Assembly: GCA_016704325.1 (NCBI GenBank)
Contig: JADJAG010000004.1
Span: 496,001-560,000 of the forward strand
Source of the DNA: Chitinophagaceae bacterium
Lineage (GTDB): Bacteria > Bacteroidota > Bacteroidia > Chitinophagales > UBA10324
DNA: 64,000 bases
Reading direction: 5' to 3'
The translations under genes and the position numbers were made by a program. The first letter of the stretch is position 1; the number at the start of each line of letters is the position of its first letter. Positions 30,493-42,017 of this stretch are shown in pieces. The notes beneath the pieces were generated by a model. It did no database searches and was not told the origin of the DNA. It saw only the letters and a program-made list of their open reading frames with translations.

Positions 30493-32067
30493 TTATTCTT
30501 GCTTCACGAATTGCTTTGTAACCATCTGCTCCCTGATATGATATTGACAAAATAGATTCCATCCGGAAGATCAGTACTTAAAGCGATAGGCAGACTCATT
30601 TGATTTCCCAGAGAAGTAAGTTTATCTGCATACACCACTTGCCCCAGGAGATTTATTATCGTGATGATTGTGTTTTCATTTAATGGATTTGAAAGCGCAA
30701 CTACAAAAGCACCGCTGGTTGGATTAGGATAAATATTGACATCGAAATCTGAAGCAACTGCTGCTGGTTTCATAAATGTTGCTGAGTTGGTGTAGCGGGC
30801 AATAAGAAATGAACGCTTTGTTCCTGGAGCATAAAAGAAGCCGGTAATAACTATTTTATTATCGGATTGTAAAGCAATGTCGCTGCATGCTTTTCCAGCG
30901 GTCCCATAAAAGGATGTATCAATACCGTTATTGCCGAATGTATTATCCGGGCTTCCGTTACTGAGCAATTTTGTGATTGCAATTGCTGAACCTGCATTTA
31001 TGTATACCAAGCCGCCCATAATGATGTCATCATCCGGTTCAGCTACCATTGCGTAGCAACCCGCATTACCACCATAAAAATCGGAAAAGCTCCATCCATC
31101 TGTTCCAAATAATGTATCGATGGAACCATTGGGCAATAGGCATAAAGCAGCAAACCGGGCATTACCAAAATAATCAGTACTGCCTCCCAACACAATTCTT
31201 TCGTCAGAAAGAACTGAAACTGCGTATGCAATCTCAGTATCTCCTTTGTCTGCTCTAACCACTCCGCCCTCTCCGAAAGTATTGTCTAAAGTTCCGTTTG
31301 CATTCAAGCGCAATGCGGCAAAATCATATTCAAAGACAGCAACTGAATTGAGTGTATCTATACATCCGGCAGCCACAATTTTGCCATCGGGTTGCAATGC
31401 AAGTTGATTGCACTCAGAACTTTTATTGTTTTGCAGGAAAGTAAACATTCCATTTGTTGCAAAGGTGCTGTCGGGATTGCCATTTGCCTTAAGTCTTACA
31501 ATGATCATATTGTGGTGTCCCCATGATCCATCGTCAATATAGCCGGCTAATAGTATTTTTTTATCCGGTTGAAGCACAACATCAAAGCACACCATATTTA
31601 TATTGGGAATATTTACTGCTACTGAACCACCGGTACCAAATGTATTATCAATTGCTCCATTCTTTGTGAGCCGGTATACAGTAAAGTTCTTGTGACCGGT
31701 TGGCCCCTCGCCGTTTCCGGCAACAATTATTTTACCTCCGGGAAGCAGCGCCATGTCGCATAAAAAAGCCACCGGGGATCTTAGTAATTCCTGCTGTTCC
31801 AAATGAGTTGTCGATAGCCCCGTTGGGTTTCGTACGAATGATATGAATATCATAATAAGTCCCTGCATCATAAGTGTTTCCACCGGTTAAGATGCGGCCG
31901 TTACTTTGTACAAGAACTGCTCTTGCATAATCATTTCCGCCAGGACTCGCTAACAAATATCCATCGCCGCTAAAAGTGTTATCAAGTATGGGTTGTGCAT
32001 TAACCGCGAGATAAGTACTAAGCAACAATGCAATAGCTGCTGTAAATAGTACAAAAATATTTTTCAT
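30493..32067 (-). CDS. Delta-60 repeat propeller with T9SS domain, two shifts
   Basis: 524 residues after repair, paralogous to the previous gene in architecture (signal peptide, seven delta-60 repeats, type A sorting domain). ATG 32067 gives MKNIFVLFTAAIALLLSTYLAVNAQ. One extra base in T6 near 31763-31768 separates KIPGGF from LCDMALLPGG. One missing C at 30531-30533 converts the true C-terminus (SGEQMVTKQFVKQE) into a false early stop at 30504. The true stop is at 30493-30495. Function unknown; exported surface protein by family. Confidence 0.87.
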
Positions 32068-32121
32068 ATAGTTTGTTTTTAAAAAGTGAATTGATTGACT
32101 GTTTTTAGTGTCATTATTCAT

Positions 32122-32414
32122 TCATTTTGTGGTTCGAAATTGTTAGCGTCAAAATCAACAATCTGAAAAGAGCGCAATTATGATGGTGCGATGTTCGAGA
32201 GTTAGGAAACAAATGATAAAAAAGTATAACTAAAGTGGTGCCAGTTTCATGCTCCTCTTTGCCATGGAATGATGCATCGTATCTATAATAAACATGAGAA
32301 AATAGTTACGCATATCGGGATTAGTTGAGTAATAAAGTCATTCAGGTTTAATGTTCTCCTACTTATTGTTGAGGGATGAACAATTGTAAAGCATGGGATT
32401 GTGTTCTCAGAATT
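32122..32414. other. Gap without a gene
   Basis: I see no coding frame, hairpin or repeat in this AT-rich stretch. A GTATCTATAATAAACATGAG string near 32279 only loosely recalls the palindromic sites noted elsewhere. Confidence 0.4.
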
Positions 32415-34632
32415 TCAATCAACCACCACTTTCTTAGTCATCACTTCCTGTTCTGTATTAAGTTGCACGAAGTAAATTCCAGCAGCTAATGTCCCTGCCG
32501 GAAAATTCACAGCATGATTTCCTTCAGAAAAATGCTCATTTGTTATCTCCATCAATTCTTTTCCTTCAACAGAGAATAGCCTGATTAAAACATTTTCGGA
32601 TTTATGTAGCGTAAAAGTGATAGTTGCAAATGATGTGACCGGATTGGGGTAAACATGAAGGCTGATCTCTTCATCTAAGGAGAGTCGCAGCGCATTGGTC
32701 ATGAAGTTTTGGGTTGAACTCCATGCAGATTTTCCCAACCCGAGTGTATTGCAAATGGATTGTACCTGCCAATCATATTGTATACCTGCTGAGAGATTAA
32801 CGAGTTTTTTAAAATTATTGCTTGCTGAAATGGTGGACCATGTATTCGTGCCGCTGATCCTATAACGTACTTTGTATTTGTTTGCGGCTGTTGTTGCATT
32901 CCAGTTTGTTTTGGCAGAGCTGGAGGTGATATTGCTGGCAAATGTCCCTGTGGGAACATCACACGAGGGCGCATTGATGGTAATGTTTTGACCATTATCA
33001 CTACCAGTCACAGCAGGATTGGAGCTTACAACCCTGATTCTATAAGCGGTACCTGCCGGAGTTACCAGTGGAATTATTGCATTGATCATTCCTGATGTGA
33101 TTGATGTAATTGTACCGATTGTAATGGGTGAAGAAAAGCTTCCTGAAGCATCGGAGAGTTGTGCCGTAAAAATATTTCCAGCATTGAATGTGCCGGTTGC
33201 AGTGAAGGAAACATTCACAGGATCGGTTTGAAAATAGCTAAGCGGAGAGATGCTGCTTGTTAACACCGAGTTCGCAGAACCTGCTGCATAAAGTTTCACT
33301 ACCCAGTAATCAGTATTGGTACCACCACCAATATTACCTTCAGTTTTATCTCCTGAAAGGCCTGAAAAGGAATATCCACCAAGTAAATAGCCTCCATCTG
33401 CTGTTTGTTGAAGGGCCATCAAGTAATCAGCACTGTTACCGCCAATTCCATTCTGCCATTGAATGACACCGACTGCATTCAGCTTCAATACCCAGTAGTC
33501 ATAATTACCCATTGATGCTTCCGTTTTATCACCTGAAATACCTGCGATAGAATATCCGCCAATGATGTAACCACCATCGGATGTTTGCTGAGCGGAGACT
33601 ACGGCGTCATCACCGACGCCGCCAATCGTGTTCTGCCAGGTAATACCGCCAACGCTGTTCAACCTAATCACCCAATAGTCTCTGAATTCCCCACTATCAA
33701 AATTACCTTCTGTTTTGTCGCCTCCCTGCCCCTGAATAAGAAGAACCACCAATGATGTATCCGCCGTCTGATGTTTGTTGAATGGTTCGCAAGTATTCAC
33801 TTGAGTAACTTCCGATTGTATTCTGCCAGGTGATAGATCCTGCCGCATTTAGTTTCACAATCCAGTAATCATAGACCCCTTGCGAGGCTTCTGACTTATC
33901 ACCTGATGCACCTGATATAGAATATCCACCCAGTATGTATCCTCCTTCTGAGGTTTGATGAACGGAGACTAAATATTCAGTAAGGCTCCCTCCAATTGTA
34001 TTCTGCCATTCGATGATGCCTGTGGCATTTAGTTTCACTACCCAGTAATCGTAGCCGCCTAAACAAGCTTCCGTTTTATTGCCTGAAATACCGGACAGTG
34101 AATATCCGCCAAGAATGTAGCCACCGTCAGCCGTTTGTTCAATAGACCACAAATTATCATCGTCGGTACCTCCAATCGTTTTATCCCATTCGATAACACC
34201 GGAACTGCTCAGCTTCACCACCCAGTAGTCATACCATCCGATAGAAGCTTCCGTTTTATCACCTGAAATGCCTGACCAGGAACGTCCGCCAAGGATATAA
34301 CCTCCGTCAGATGTTTCTTGAATAGAGTATAAATCATCACCCGAGTTACCGCCAATGGTATTCTCCCATTCGACGATGCCGGCGTTGTTTAGTTTTGCAA
34401 TCCAAAAATCAGAACCACCGGATTGATTTTCTGTCTTATCACCTGATATGTCCGAGTTCGAAAATCCTCCAACAATGTATCCACCATCTGATGTTTGTTG
34501 TATAGCTTCTAAATAATCACCACCGTTACCACCAATCGCATTTTGCCATTCGATTCCAGGTGCCTGTGAAAAAACTTTTGATGTTAAGGAAGCAGAAATA
34601 ACTATTGCGAGAAAAAGTGTCTTGAGTTTCAT
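32415..34632 (-). CDS. Seven-blade 60-residue-repeat propeller, Fn3 and T9SS domain, one extra base
   Basis: Repaired length is 738 residues. A signal peptide (MKLKTLFLAIVISASLTSKVFSQ) precedes seven 60-residue repeats with the consensus IEWQNTIGG..DYL..QQTSDGG, YILGGYS.SGISGDKTEA and YDYWVVKLN. A conserved Bacteroidota beta-domain (ISPLSYF to YRIRVVSSNPAVTGSDNGQN), an Fn3 unit and a type A sorting domain (HVYPNPVTSFATITF to AAGIYFVQL) follow. The break is at C4 33729-33732, in repeat 5; removing one base restores GQGGDKTEGNF. It is a close paralogue of the gene at 42018-44260. Confidence 0.88.
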
Positions 34633-36219
34633 AGTATCGCTATTGAGTGTGATGTTATTTTTTCATGAGCATCCTTTTTTTACGCAGAATGCCTTATAAT
34701 TTATCGTTGCCTTATCAATTGCTTCGTGGTAACCTGCTCTCCGGCACTGATGTTGACAAAATAAATTCCATCTGTAAAATCAGGACTAAGAGTGATCGCC
34801 AGGTTTGTTTGGTATGCTGATGAAGCAGGTTTGTCTTCGTACACTACCTGCCCAAGAAGATTGATAATGGTGATCGTGATGGGTTCCTGCAAAGGATTTG
34901 AAAATGAGACTATAAAGTCTCCACTATTGGGATTTGGATAAACAGATGCCTCAATGCCTGAGGGAAAAGTTAGCTGCGATTCTTTCTGCAATGCTGGTGA
35001 ATTGGTATATCTAGCAATAAAATAAGAACTGTGTACGCCAACATTGCGTGCGCCGGCAATAATGATTTTATTGTCGGATTGTAAGGCAATATCATTGCAC
35101 CCAAGTGAAGCAACACCGAAAAAAGAGGTATCAAGACCATAATCACCGAAGGTATTATCCGGGATCCCGTTACTTAGCAATTTTGCCATAGCAACAGTCG
35201 GGTAATAGGAAGTACCTGCATTAATACTGGCGTTGCCTGCCATGATGATATCGTCGTCCGGTTCAACGATCATCGCGTTGCACACAGCATTGCCTCCGTA
35301 AAAATCGGGAACGCTCCATCCGCCTGTTCCAAAGGTGCTATCTAAAGTACCATTTGTTAACAGGCACAAAGCAGCAAACTTATTATCTCCAAAATTATTT
35401 GTAGAACCTCCTAACACAATTCTTCCATCAGAGAGTATTGAAACAGAAGAGGCTGCATCAACATATTGCTTATTTGCTATTACCACGCCTCCATCTCCGA
35501 ATGTATTGTCTAAAATTCCACTTGCTGTGAGCCGTACTGCACCGGAAATCAAATATGTAGTACGAATTTAAAATGATCATGTCTATAAATCCTCCGGCTA
35601 CTATTTTTCCATCATTTTGCATGGCAAGCTGGTAACATGCAGAACCTCTGTTCGCTATCTCTAATTTAAATATGCCACCTGTTGCAAAGGTATTGTCGAG
35701 ATTGCCGTTTGCTTTAAGCCGCACGATAATCATATTGCGATGTACACCGCTGGTATAACCCCCTAATAGAATTTTTCCATCAGGCTGAATAGTAACATCG
35801 TTGCATATCATATTTTCATAGAGCATATTCACTGCAACAGAACCTGCATTACCAAATGTGGTATCAAGCACGCCGTTTTTTGTGAAACGGTAAACAATAT
35901 AGTTGTTGGTATTTGTTGGTCCAACACCACTTCCGGCAACAATTATTTTACCACCGGAAAGCAATGCCATATCGCAGAAAAAACCACCGGGAATAGTTGC
36001 AATTCCTCCAACTCCAAAAGTATTATCCATACTGCCGTTGGATTTAGTACGAATGATATGAATATCAGAATTGCCAATCTGGCCAAAACTGTTTCCACCT
36101 GTTAATATGCGTCCGTTACTTTGGATCAATACTGTTCTGGCAACGTCGTCTTCGGCAATACTTACCTTGTTCAATAGATAACCATCGCCGCTAAAGGTGT
36201 TATCTAATATGGGTTGTGC

Positions 36220-36225
36220 ATTAAT
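36220..36225. repeat. Target-site duplication, left copy
   Basis: ATTAAT immediately outside the left IS terminus. The same six bases lie outside the right terminus at 37830-37835, and a single copy restores the uninterrupted paralogous sequence. Confidence 0.88.
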
Positions 36226-37829
36226 CCCTAACTTCCTTTTTATTAGGCCATAGGAATGTAAAGAAAGCCAATGCAGTATTAGGTTTGCTGCATTTTTTTT
36301 AGTTGTTTCGCATATTGTCTAATTAGGGGTATGAAAAAAATAAAAAAAGCTACTGCATCCAGGCATCCTGACTGGGCTGTAAAGCACAAAAGGCCAGGCA
36401 CAGAAATCAGGCTCATAAAGGGGCATTATTATCTGTATGCTATCACCAGCAAGTGGAACAGTGAAAAAAGACGGCCCGTAAAAAAGACGATTGGTATTCT
36501 TGGAAAAATAACCGAAGCAGGTTTTGTGGAGAGTGAAAAGCATCAGTTAAAGAGAAAAAAGCTCGTGATCAAGCAGGTATGGCAACGCGAGTTTGGCTTT
36601 ACCCATTTTTTGCAAACCTACCTGAACGATACCGTTGTTCAATTGCAGCAACACTTTCCAGACACCTGGCAAACTATTGTGGCTATGAGCTTTTGCCGTT
36701 TTGTATACCAGTCACCACTGAAGAATATGGACTTCCGTTTCCGGCACAGCTACCTTTCAGAAATGTATAGCGAGGTAAATTTGGACAAGGATCATCTGAC
36801 CATTTTCATACGCCAGTTGGGTGAGCAGCGGGAGCAGATCAGAAACTACTTCAACAGTTTTTGGAATAATGATAAACGCTCGGTATTGTTTGATGTAAGC
36901 AGTATTACCTCACAGTCGCGGCGAATGGAAACGTTTCCTCACGTGGGTTACAATAACAATAAGAATTTTGACCCGCAGTTGAACATCATGCTCATCCATT
37001 CGGTAGAGCAGCGCATGCCATTGTATTATCGCATTTTGCCGGGCAATATCCGTGAAGTAAAAGCCTTTAGCCTGTCACTGAAGGAATTTGGCAAGAAAGC
37101 AGATGTAACTGTTATTACCGATAAAGGTTTTTATTCGAACAAAAACCTGGAAGAAATGAAAACCGAAGGCATTCGCTACATTATACCCTTGCGAAGAAAT
37201 GTATCAGTAATAGATTATTCTAAATTACAACCAGGCCTGTCGTATGAAAAATTGGACGGTTACTTTTCTTTTGAAAAACGCATTGTTTGGTATTATACTC
37301 TCAATACCGAATGGGGCAGCCTGTATGTTTATACCGATGATTTCCTTAAAGCCGAAGAACAGCGCGATTACCTGATGCGCATAGAAAAATATCCTGATAA
37401 ATACACCCTTGAACAGTACCATCAAAAACAATCACAGTTCGGTACTATTGCCCTGCTAACCAATGGAAAAACTACCGCACCCGAAACGTATGAAAACTAT
37501 AAAAGCAGAAATGAAATAGAAATACTTTTTGATGCCTACAAAAACATCTTACATGCCGACAAAACATACATGCAAAACGATATTGCAATAGAAGCCTGGA
37601 TGTTTATCAACTTCATTGCCATACAATGGTATTACATTACATTCAATCTGCTCAAAAAGTATAAACTCAACAAAACTTATGCACCAATGGATCTGATGAT
37701 GAGACTGACCGAAATCAAAAAACTTAAAATCAATGACCAATGGTATTTGACCGAAGCAACTCACGCAACAGTAAATTTATTGGATAAGCTTAAAATCACT
37801 AACCTATTCCCTAAAAAAGGAAGTTAGGG
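36226..37829 (+). mobile_element. Complete IS4-type insertion sequence, 1604 bp
   Basis: The left end CCCTAACTTCCTTTTT is the inverse of the right end AAAAAGGAAGTTAGGG, giving terminal inverted repeats of at least 16 bp. The element carries one transposase gene whose TAG stop lies inside the right inverted repeat. It is flanked by a 6-bp ATTAAT duplication. Intact ends, duplication and reading frame indicate a recent, possibly still active, insertion. The exact family (IS4 versus the related IS1634 or IS1182-like groups) needs a database comparison. Confidence 0.92.
36331..37827 (+). CDS. IS4-type DDE transposase
   Basis: 498 residues, intact. The DDE residues are D188 (LFDVSSI), D264 (VITDKGFYS) and E397. 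The C-terminal signature Y390-x2-R393-x3-E397-x6-K404 (YKSRNEIEILFDAYK) is the YREK motif of the IS4 family. The protein cuts and joins the IS ends during transposition. It is the only gene on the plus strand between 8.3 and 45 kb and has no frame error. Confidence 0.93.
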   Translation: MKKIKKATASRHPDWAVKHKRPGTEIRLIKGHYYLYAITSKWNSEKRRPVKKTIGILGKITEAGFVESEKHQLKRKKLVIKQVWQREFGFTHFLQTYLNDTVVQLQQHFPDTWQTIVAMSFCRFVYQSPLKNMDFRFRHSYLSEMYSEVNLDKDHLTIFIRQLGEQREQIRNYFNSFWNNDKRSVLFDVSSITSQSRRMETFPHVGYNNNKNFDPQLNIMLIHSVEQRMPLYYRILPGNIREVKAFSLSLKEFGKKADVTVITDKGFYSNKNLEEMKTEGIRYIIPLRRNVSVIDYSKLQPGLSYEKLDGYFSFEKRIVWYYTLNTEWGSLYVYTDDFLKAEEQRDYLMRIEKYPDKYTLEQYHQKQSQFGTIALLTNGKTTAPETYENYKSRNEIEILFDAYKNILHADKTYMQNDIAIEAWMFINFIAIQWYYITFNLLKKYKLNKTYAPMDLMMRLTEIKKLKINDQWYLTEATHATVNLLDKLKITNLFPKKGS

Positions 37830-37835
37830 ATTAAT
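37830..37835. repeat. Target-site duplication, right copy
   Basis: ATTAAT directly after the right IS terminus, matching 36220-36225. Confidence 0.88.
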
Positions 37836-37942
37836 TTCAAATGAAATAGGAACTAACAGTGCAATAGCACATACAAGAAGGAGTAAATAGTTTTTCATTG
37901 GTTATGATTGGAGGGTAAACTTATGGATCATGTTCCCGGGTA

Positions 37943-37962
37943 TCTATGATAGTGATCATAGA
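37943..37962. promoter_or_regulatory. Perfect palindromic site upstream of the split delta-60 gene
   Basis: TCTATGATAGTGATCATAGA has perfect 8-bp arms around AGTG. It ends the upstream region 45 bp before the ATG at 37898. The flanking bases (GGGTATCTATGAT and GAGCTGCATGA) are shared with the site at 44632. Confidence 0.6.
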
Positions 37963-38120
37963 GCTGCATGATTCTAATAGTACAAATGTGAGTGCCATAA
38001 AAGGAAAAAGTGGCATATATTTTTTGAGATAAGTTGCATGATTCGCTGATTTTATCATACAAGCTGTTACTCCCATCAACAGGGAAACGCAAGCGGATAA
38101 ATCTTCTTTCTATTAAACCT

Positions 38121-38152
38121 GTGCCGTTTCTTCTTTTTCAATCAAACGGCAC
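38121..38152 (-). terminator. Hairpin terminator after the SprB-repeat gene
   Basis: A perfect 9-bp stem GTGCCGTTT/AAACGGCAC with a 14-nt loop, 36 bp past the stop at 38188. Confidence 0.7.
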
Positions 38153-38187
38153 TAGTGCAGTGATTTTTTAAATGAACGATGCTCCAC

Positions 38188-38979
38188 TTATTTATGGATG
38201 ATCCATTGCGTTACCGTATTTGTTCCTTCATGCATTACCATCACAATATAATTTCCTGATGGCAGTGAAGGCAGATCAATTTCTTTATGAAAACTGTTAC
38301 TGATGATTCCTTCGTCACTCGCATATACTATTTGTCCCATCGTGTTCACAATTCTGATGATCACCTGTGATTCATAGTGCAGCGAAAGTGAAATGTTTAT
38401 TATACCGTTGGATGGATTTGGATAGAGCTTCAGGTCAAACATGCCTGCTGTTTGATCACTCAGTTTTGCAGGTGCTGTGTTGAATGTGGCCTCTGCCGAC
38501 CATGGTGAAGTAAGCGTTGTGCATTGCGCGCGAATCTTCCAAATGTAGCTGGTACCGGCTGCAAGGTTCTTCATAGGAAATGTAGTAACAGCTCCGGAAA
38601 CATTATTCTTCTTCATCCACGTGGAAGTGCCAGTGGGCTTGTACCATAAATTGTATTTAACAGGAGTTCCACCGGAATAAGACCAGTTAGCTAATGCATT
38701 TTTCTTCGTGATGTTGGTAGTAGTTACGTTTACCGGAGCTGGGCAGGATTCCTGGATGCCAACTGTTGCACCGCCTTGTAAGTAACATCCGCCCTGCCCG
38801 GTAACTATCACATTATAGGTGGCTGGCAGCAGACCGCTAATTTCTTCCGTGGTAGCGTTTTTTGACCACAGATAAGTGTATGATGCTGCACCTCCTGTAA
38901 TCATCAGATTTATGACACCGTGATTGCAAGTATTGCAACTTGGATTGGAAAGTGGAAATAGAATTGATATATTTTTCAT
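38188..38979 (-). CDS. SprB-repeat/Fn3/T9SS protein, probably missing its N-terminal part
   Basis: 263 residues from ATG 38979. It opens MKNISILFPLSNPSC and goes straight into a SprB-type repeat (NHGVINLMITGGAASYTYLW, ATYNVIVTGQGGC). An Fn3 unit (PVKYNLWYKPTGTSTW to SYIWKIRAQC) and a type A sorting domain (KLYPNPSNGIINISLSL to PSGNYIVMV) follow. It has no hydrophobic signal core, although T9SS cargo must first pass Sec. The first five residues resemble the starts of neighbours (MKNIF, MKNY), so an internal deletion joining a signal start to the middle of a cargo gene is plausible. An open frame extends to 39072 with no better signal. Confidence 0.75.
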   Translation of the reverse strand: MKNISILFPLSNPSCNTCNHGVINLMITGGAASYTYLWSKNATTEEISGLLPATYNVIVTGQGGCYLQGGATVGIQESCPAPVNVTTTNITKKNALANWSYSGGTPVKYNLWYKPTGTSTWMKKNNVSGAVTTFPMKNLAAGTSYIWKIRAQCTTLTSPWSAEATFNTAPAKLSDQTAGMFDLKLYPNPSNGIINISLSLHYESQVIIRIVNTMGQIVYASDEGIISNSFHKEIDLPSLPSGNYIVMVMHEGTNTVTQWIIHK

Positions 38980-39037
38980 ATTAAGTAAATTTAGTAACCT
39001 ATGTGTTGCATATTCAGTACATTTCGTTCTAAAAGAA

Positions 39038-39086
39038 TCGCCTTCGAACTCTTGCCGGTTCATAACTGGCAAGTGCTCGAAGGCGA
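39038..39086 (-). terminator. Long hairpin after the choice-of-anchor-L gene
   Basis: The outer stem TCGCCTTCGA/TCGAAGGCGA and the inner stem CTTGCCGGTT/AACTGGCAAG (one mismatch) form a nearly continuous hairpin. It lies 20 bp beyond the stop at 39106. Confidence 0.75.
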
Positions 39087-39105
39087 CTTAATTATTCAAG
39101 TTTTA

Positions 39106-41865
39106 CTATTCAATCACAATTTTCATGGTTGCCTTTTCATCAGCCGTTAAAAGTTTCAGAAAGTAAATGCCGGCAGCGACAGACTGACGGTTTAAGTTTA
39201 CTTCATGTTTTCCGGCAGCGATGTTTTCATCAAGAATCGTTTGCAGTTTTTTTTCCTGTTACATCAAATAATTCTATCAGCACCTGTGAATCCTGGTACA
39301 AATAGAATGAAATGGTGCTTGATGAAGTAAAGGGATTCGGATACACTTTGATTGATGTTGATTGCACATCACCGATCTTAAATTCAGCGGTAGTGAATTT
39401 TTGTTTTTCGGACCATGATGATGTTACATCGGGATTCTTAGCGCAATTGGTTCTAATCTGCCAAACATATTTTGTATTGGCCAGTAGTCCTTCAATTTCG
39501 GCTGCTGTTTCCGGGGTCGTGAATTTTATCCACGGTGAGCTTTTGGCGACTTTGTATCTCACTTTATAGGATATTGCACCCGGTACTGCATCCCATTCCA
39601 GTTCAGCGGAAGTAGCAGTAATATCGCCTGTGGAGAATTCGTCGGGTAAGAGGCATTCGCTGCCACCTCATCCACAGTACCATCACAATTATCGTCTATT
39701 CCATTGACGATTTCCGTTGCTCCGGGATAGACTAATGCGTTTGCATCATTGCAATCTGTCGAATTGGTTACATATCCTGCTGGAGGAGTTGTCAGACAGG
39801 TGATAAGAGGCACCTGTAAGTTTCCAAAGCCGTCTGCATCTGCATCGATGTAGTAAGTATATAGCGGTGGACCAATGCTGACATTCACGGTAGTAGTATC
39901 AACACAACCAGATTCCGTAATTCTTCCAATTACAGAGTAGGTTGTCGGTACTGCCGGTGATGCAATAATCGTTTCACCGGTTGTTGCAGTTAATCCTTCA
40001 GCTGGTGACCAGGTATAGGTATCGGCACCACTTGCTGTTAGAATGGAAAATCCACATTGTTCATCAATAGTTACTGAAGTATTTACCTGAACACCATCAG
40101 AAATATTGACGGTTAATGTAGCACCGTCAAGAATTGTTAATTCAACTGTTTTGGTTATTCCGGTAACAATTTGTGTAGCAATTATTTCCAAAATGGAACA
40201 CTGCTGACCAGCCGGGATAACAATACTGTCTGCAATAGTAATGTAGTCAACACCATTGATTGCAGTTCCACCGATGGTGTAATGGATAGTTTGGGCATCT
40301 GCAGTAGAGCCTGTTTTGCAAAAACGGACTTGTCCGTTCTGGCAGCCTCTGTATGCATCCGCTTCCACAACTGCTGTTGATACACATGACAATGAATTTG
40401 ATTCAAGCATTACACCAGAATCAAGAACAGGATCTCCTGCATCGGCAATGGCAATCTTTAAATGATAGGTTTGTCCTGATTGAACTTTTGCTGTTGCTGC
40501 TAAGGTCGTAGTGTAACCATCATATTGCAGCGTGGTTCCTTCACAATTGTTTACATAATATTGGCAATTCATGCAGGGACCCGGCAGCACGGAAGTGCAA
40601 GTATCGGAGTAGCCGTCATTTACATTGTTCACTTCAATCGGGATGAGTGCACCTGGCACCAATGCCATGTTTTGGGTTCCGATAATTCCCGGTCCGCTTA
40701 TAAAGAATGCAAAGACATCATTGAACGGTGAGTTTACAAATTCAGGATATTCTTCTGAACCAAAAACATAATCGAAAGCAATGGAATCGCAGGTAGGCAC
40801 AAAGTCAAATGCGATGTAACAGGCGTCAAAAGTTTCGGAAGTTGTTAATACCGTCAAATCAGGATCTCCCGGCATCAGGTTATCTGTGGTCTGCGCCGGT
40901 GAACTGTTGGGGCCTATTAAATCAATAGCACTGCCGGAGGTTAAAACGATTCCCGAACTCAGTCCAAGATTTGCAAGTCCTCCGGAGAATATTCCGTAAG
41001 CATTTGAGGTACAGTTGATGGTTGCGTTGGAAACTGTTACTCCAGGACCTAAAAGCGATTCTGCAATCTGCTTCGCTGTTCCACCAGAAATCACGGTAAG
41101 CTGACAGCCGGAGGGATTAGCATTTGAAACCAGGAGGTTGGAAGAAACAGTGAACAATCCGGAATTGGTGCAGGTAACAACGCATTGATAATTGGTACCC
41201 ACCGATTGTGTGGTTGTTAAAGTAGGTTCTGTTGCACCAGCGATGTCAGCAAATCCGAAGCCCGTATTAGCTTGCCACTGATAAGTAACCCCTGTTCCAC
41301 CGGAGTTCTGCAGTGAAAGGGTAAATTCAATATTAGCGCAGACAGGATTTGCAGTAACCAGGGTATTACCCGGATCCGGAACTCCGCTACAGTCTATAAT
41401 AAATTCAGCGGGCGGAGGAGATGGCGGCGGTGAATCATTCTTTGCCGCATTGTTTGGTGCAATCGCTTTACCTGCTTTTATCGAATTTGGGGTAATGCCA
41501 TCTAAGAATAGCTGAGCCGAAGCCCCGGATACACGGGCCTGAGCAGAAATTGTAAAATCAGCAATATCTTCATTCGCTTTTGTCGGGATCATTCGTGTGG
41601 TCTGAAAACTACCATTTGCATCAGTGGTGACAAACCAGGAGCTGATACCGGTGCCCGGGATATTGTCAATATGCTTTACCTGCAAACTTATGTTTTCATT
41701 TGAGGCAAAGCCTGCACCAATCAGTGTAACGGTGGAAACATTTTCTTCTTCTGTTACATTACTTGTGATGGTTTGCGCCTGTAGCGATACCGTCCCGATC
41801 ACAAAACATAATGCGAAGACCATCCGTTGAAGGCCTCTCGCAAATTTTTTGTACGTTGTTTTCAT
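39106..41865 (-). CDS. Choice-of-anchor L, MopE, Fn3 and T9SS protein, two shifts
   Basis: 919 residues after repair. A signal peptide (ending TVSLQAQ) precedes an Ig-like adhesive N-terminus, a Pro-rich linker (SPPPSPPPAE) and a choice-of-anchor L domain (YGIFSGGLANLGLSSGIVLTSG; YVFGSEEYPEFVNSPFNDVF), itself a marker of large Bacteroidota surface proteins. A Calx-beta-like part, one MopE repeat (STDCNDANALVYPG, GIDDNCDG), an Fn3 unit (LEWDAVPGAISYKVRY) and a type A sorting domain follow. One base is missing near 39655, and one extra base in T8 at 39247-39254 hides the true C-terminus (KLQTILDEN to KIVIE), giving a false stop at 39230. Confidence 0.87.
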
Positions 41866-42017
41866 AACGCTTCCTTTATTTATAATAAACTTTATTTGCC
41901 TACTCTCTAACCTTTTCGGCTTCTGGTGCCTACTCTCTTATGAGGAATTTTCGGCTACTTTCCATTTTGATTCTTTTTATGCTCAAATTATTTTATACAA
42001 TTAAATTTTGTTATCAA

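Larger units (their letters stand above)
34701..37898 (-). pseudogene. Delta-60 propeller/T9SS gene split by an insertion sequence
   Basis: The signal peptide (MKNYLLLLVCAIALLVPISFEIN) lies at 37898-37830 and the rest, beginning AQPILDNTFSGDGYLL, lies at 36225-34701. Between them sits a complete IS. The join falls inside the codons for EIN-AQ, exactly where the intact paralogue at 30359 reads FEINAQPVLDN. Downstream it has the same seven-repeat plan and type A sorting domain (PDFTDGIYFVNI). A second defect, one extra C near 35540, interrupts repeat 4-5. The IS separates export signal from cargo, so this copy should not be exported; the single-base shift may only be a consensus error. Confidence 0.9.

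Noticed and set aside
32415..34632. Regular 180-bp periodicity resembling a CRISPR or satellite array
   Set aside because: The period matches 60-codon protein repeats in frame. The units diverge at third positions and there are no constant repeats with unique spacers.
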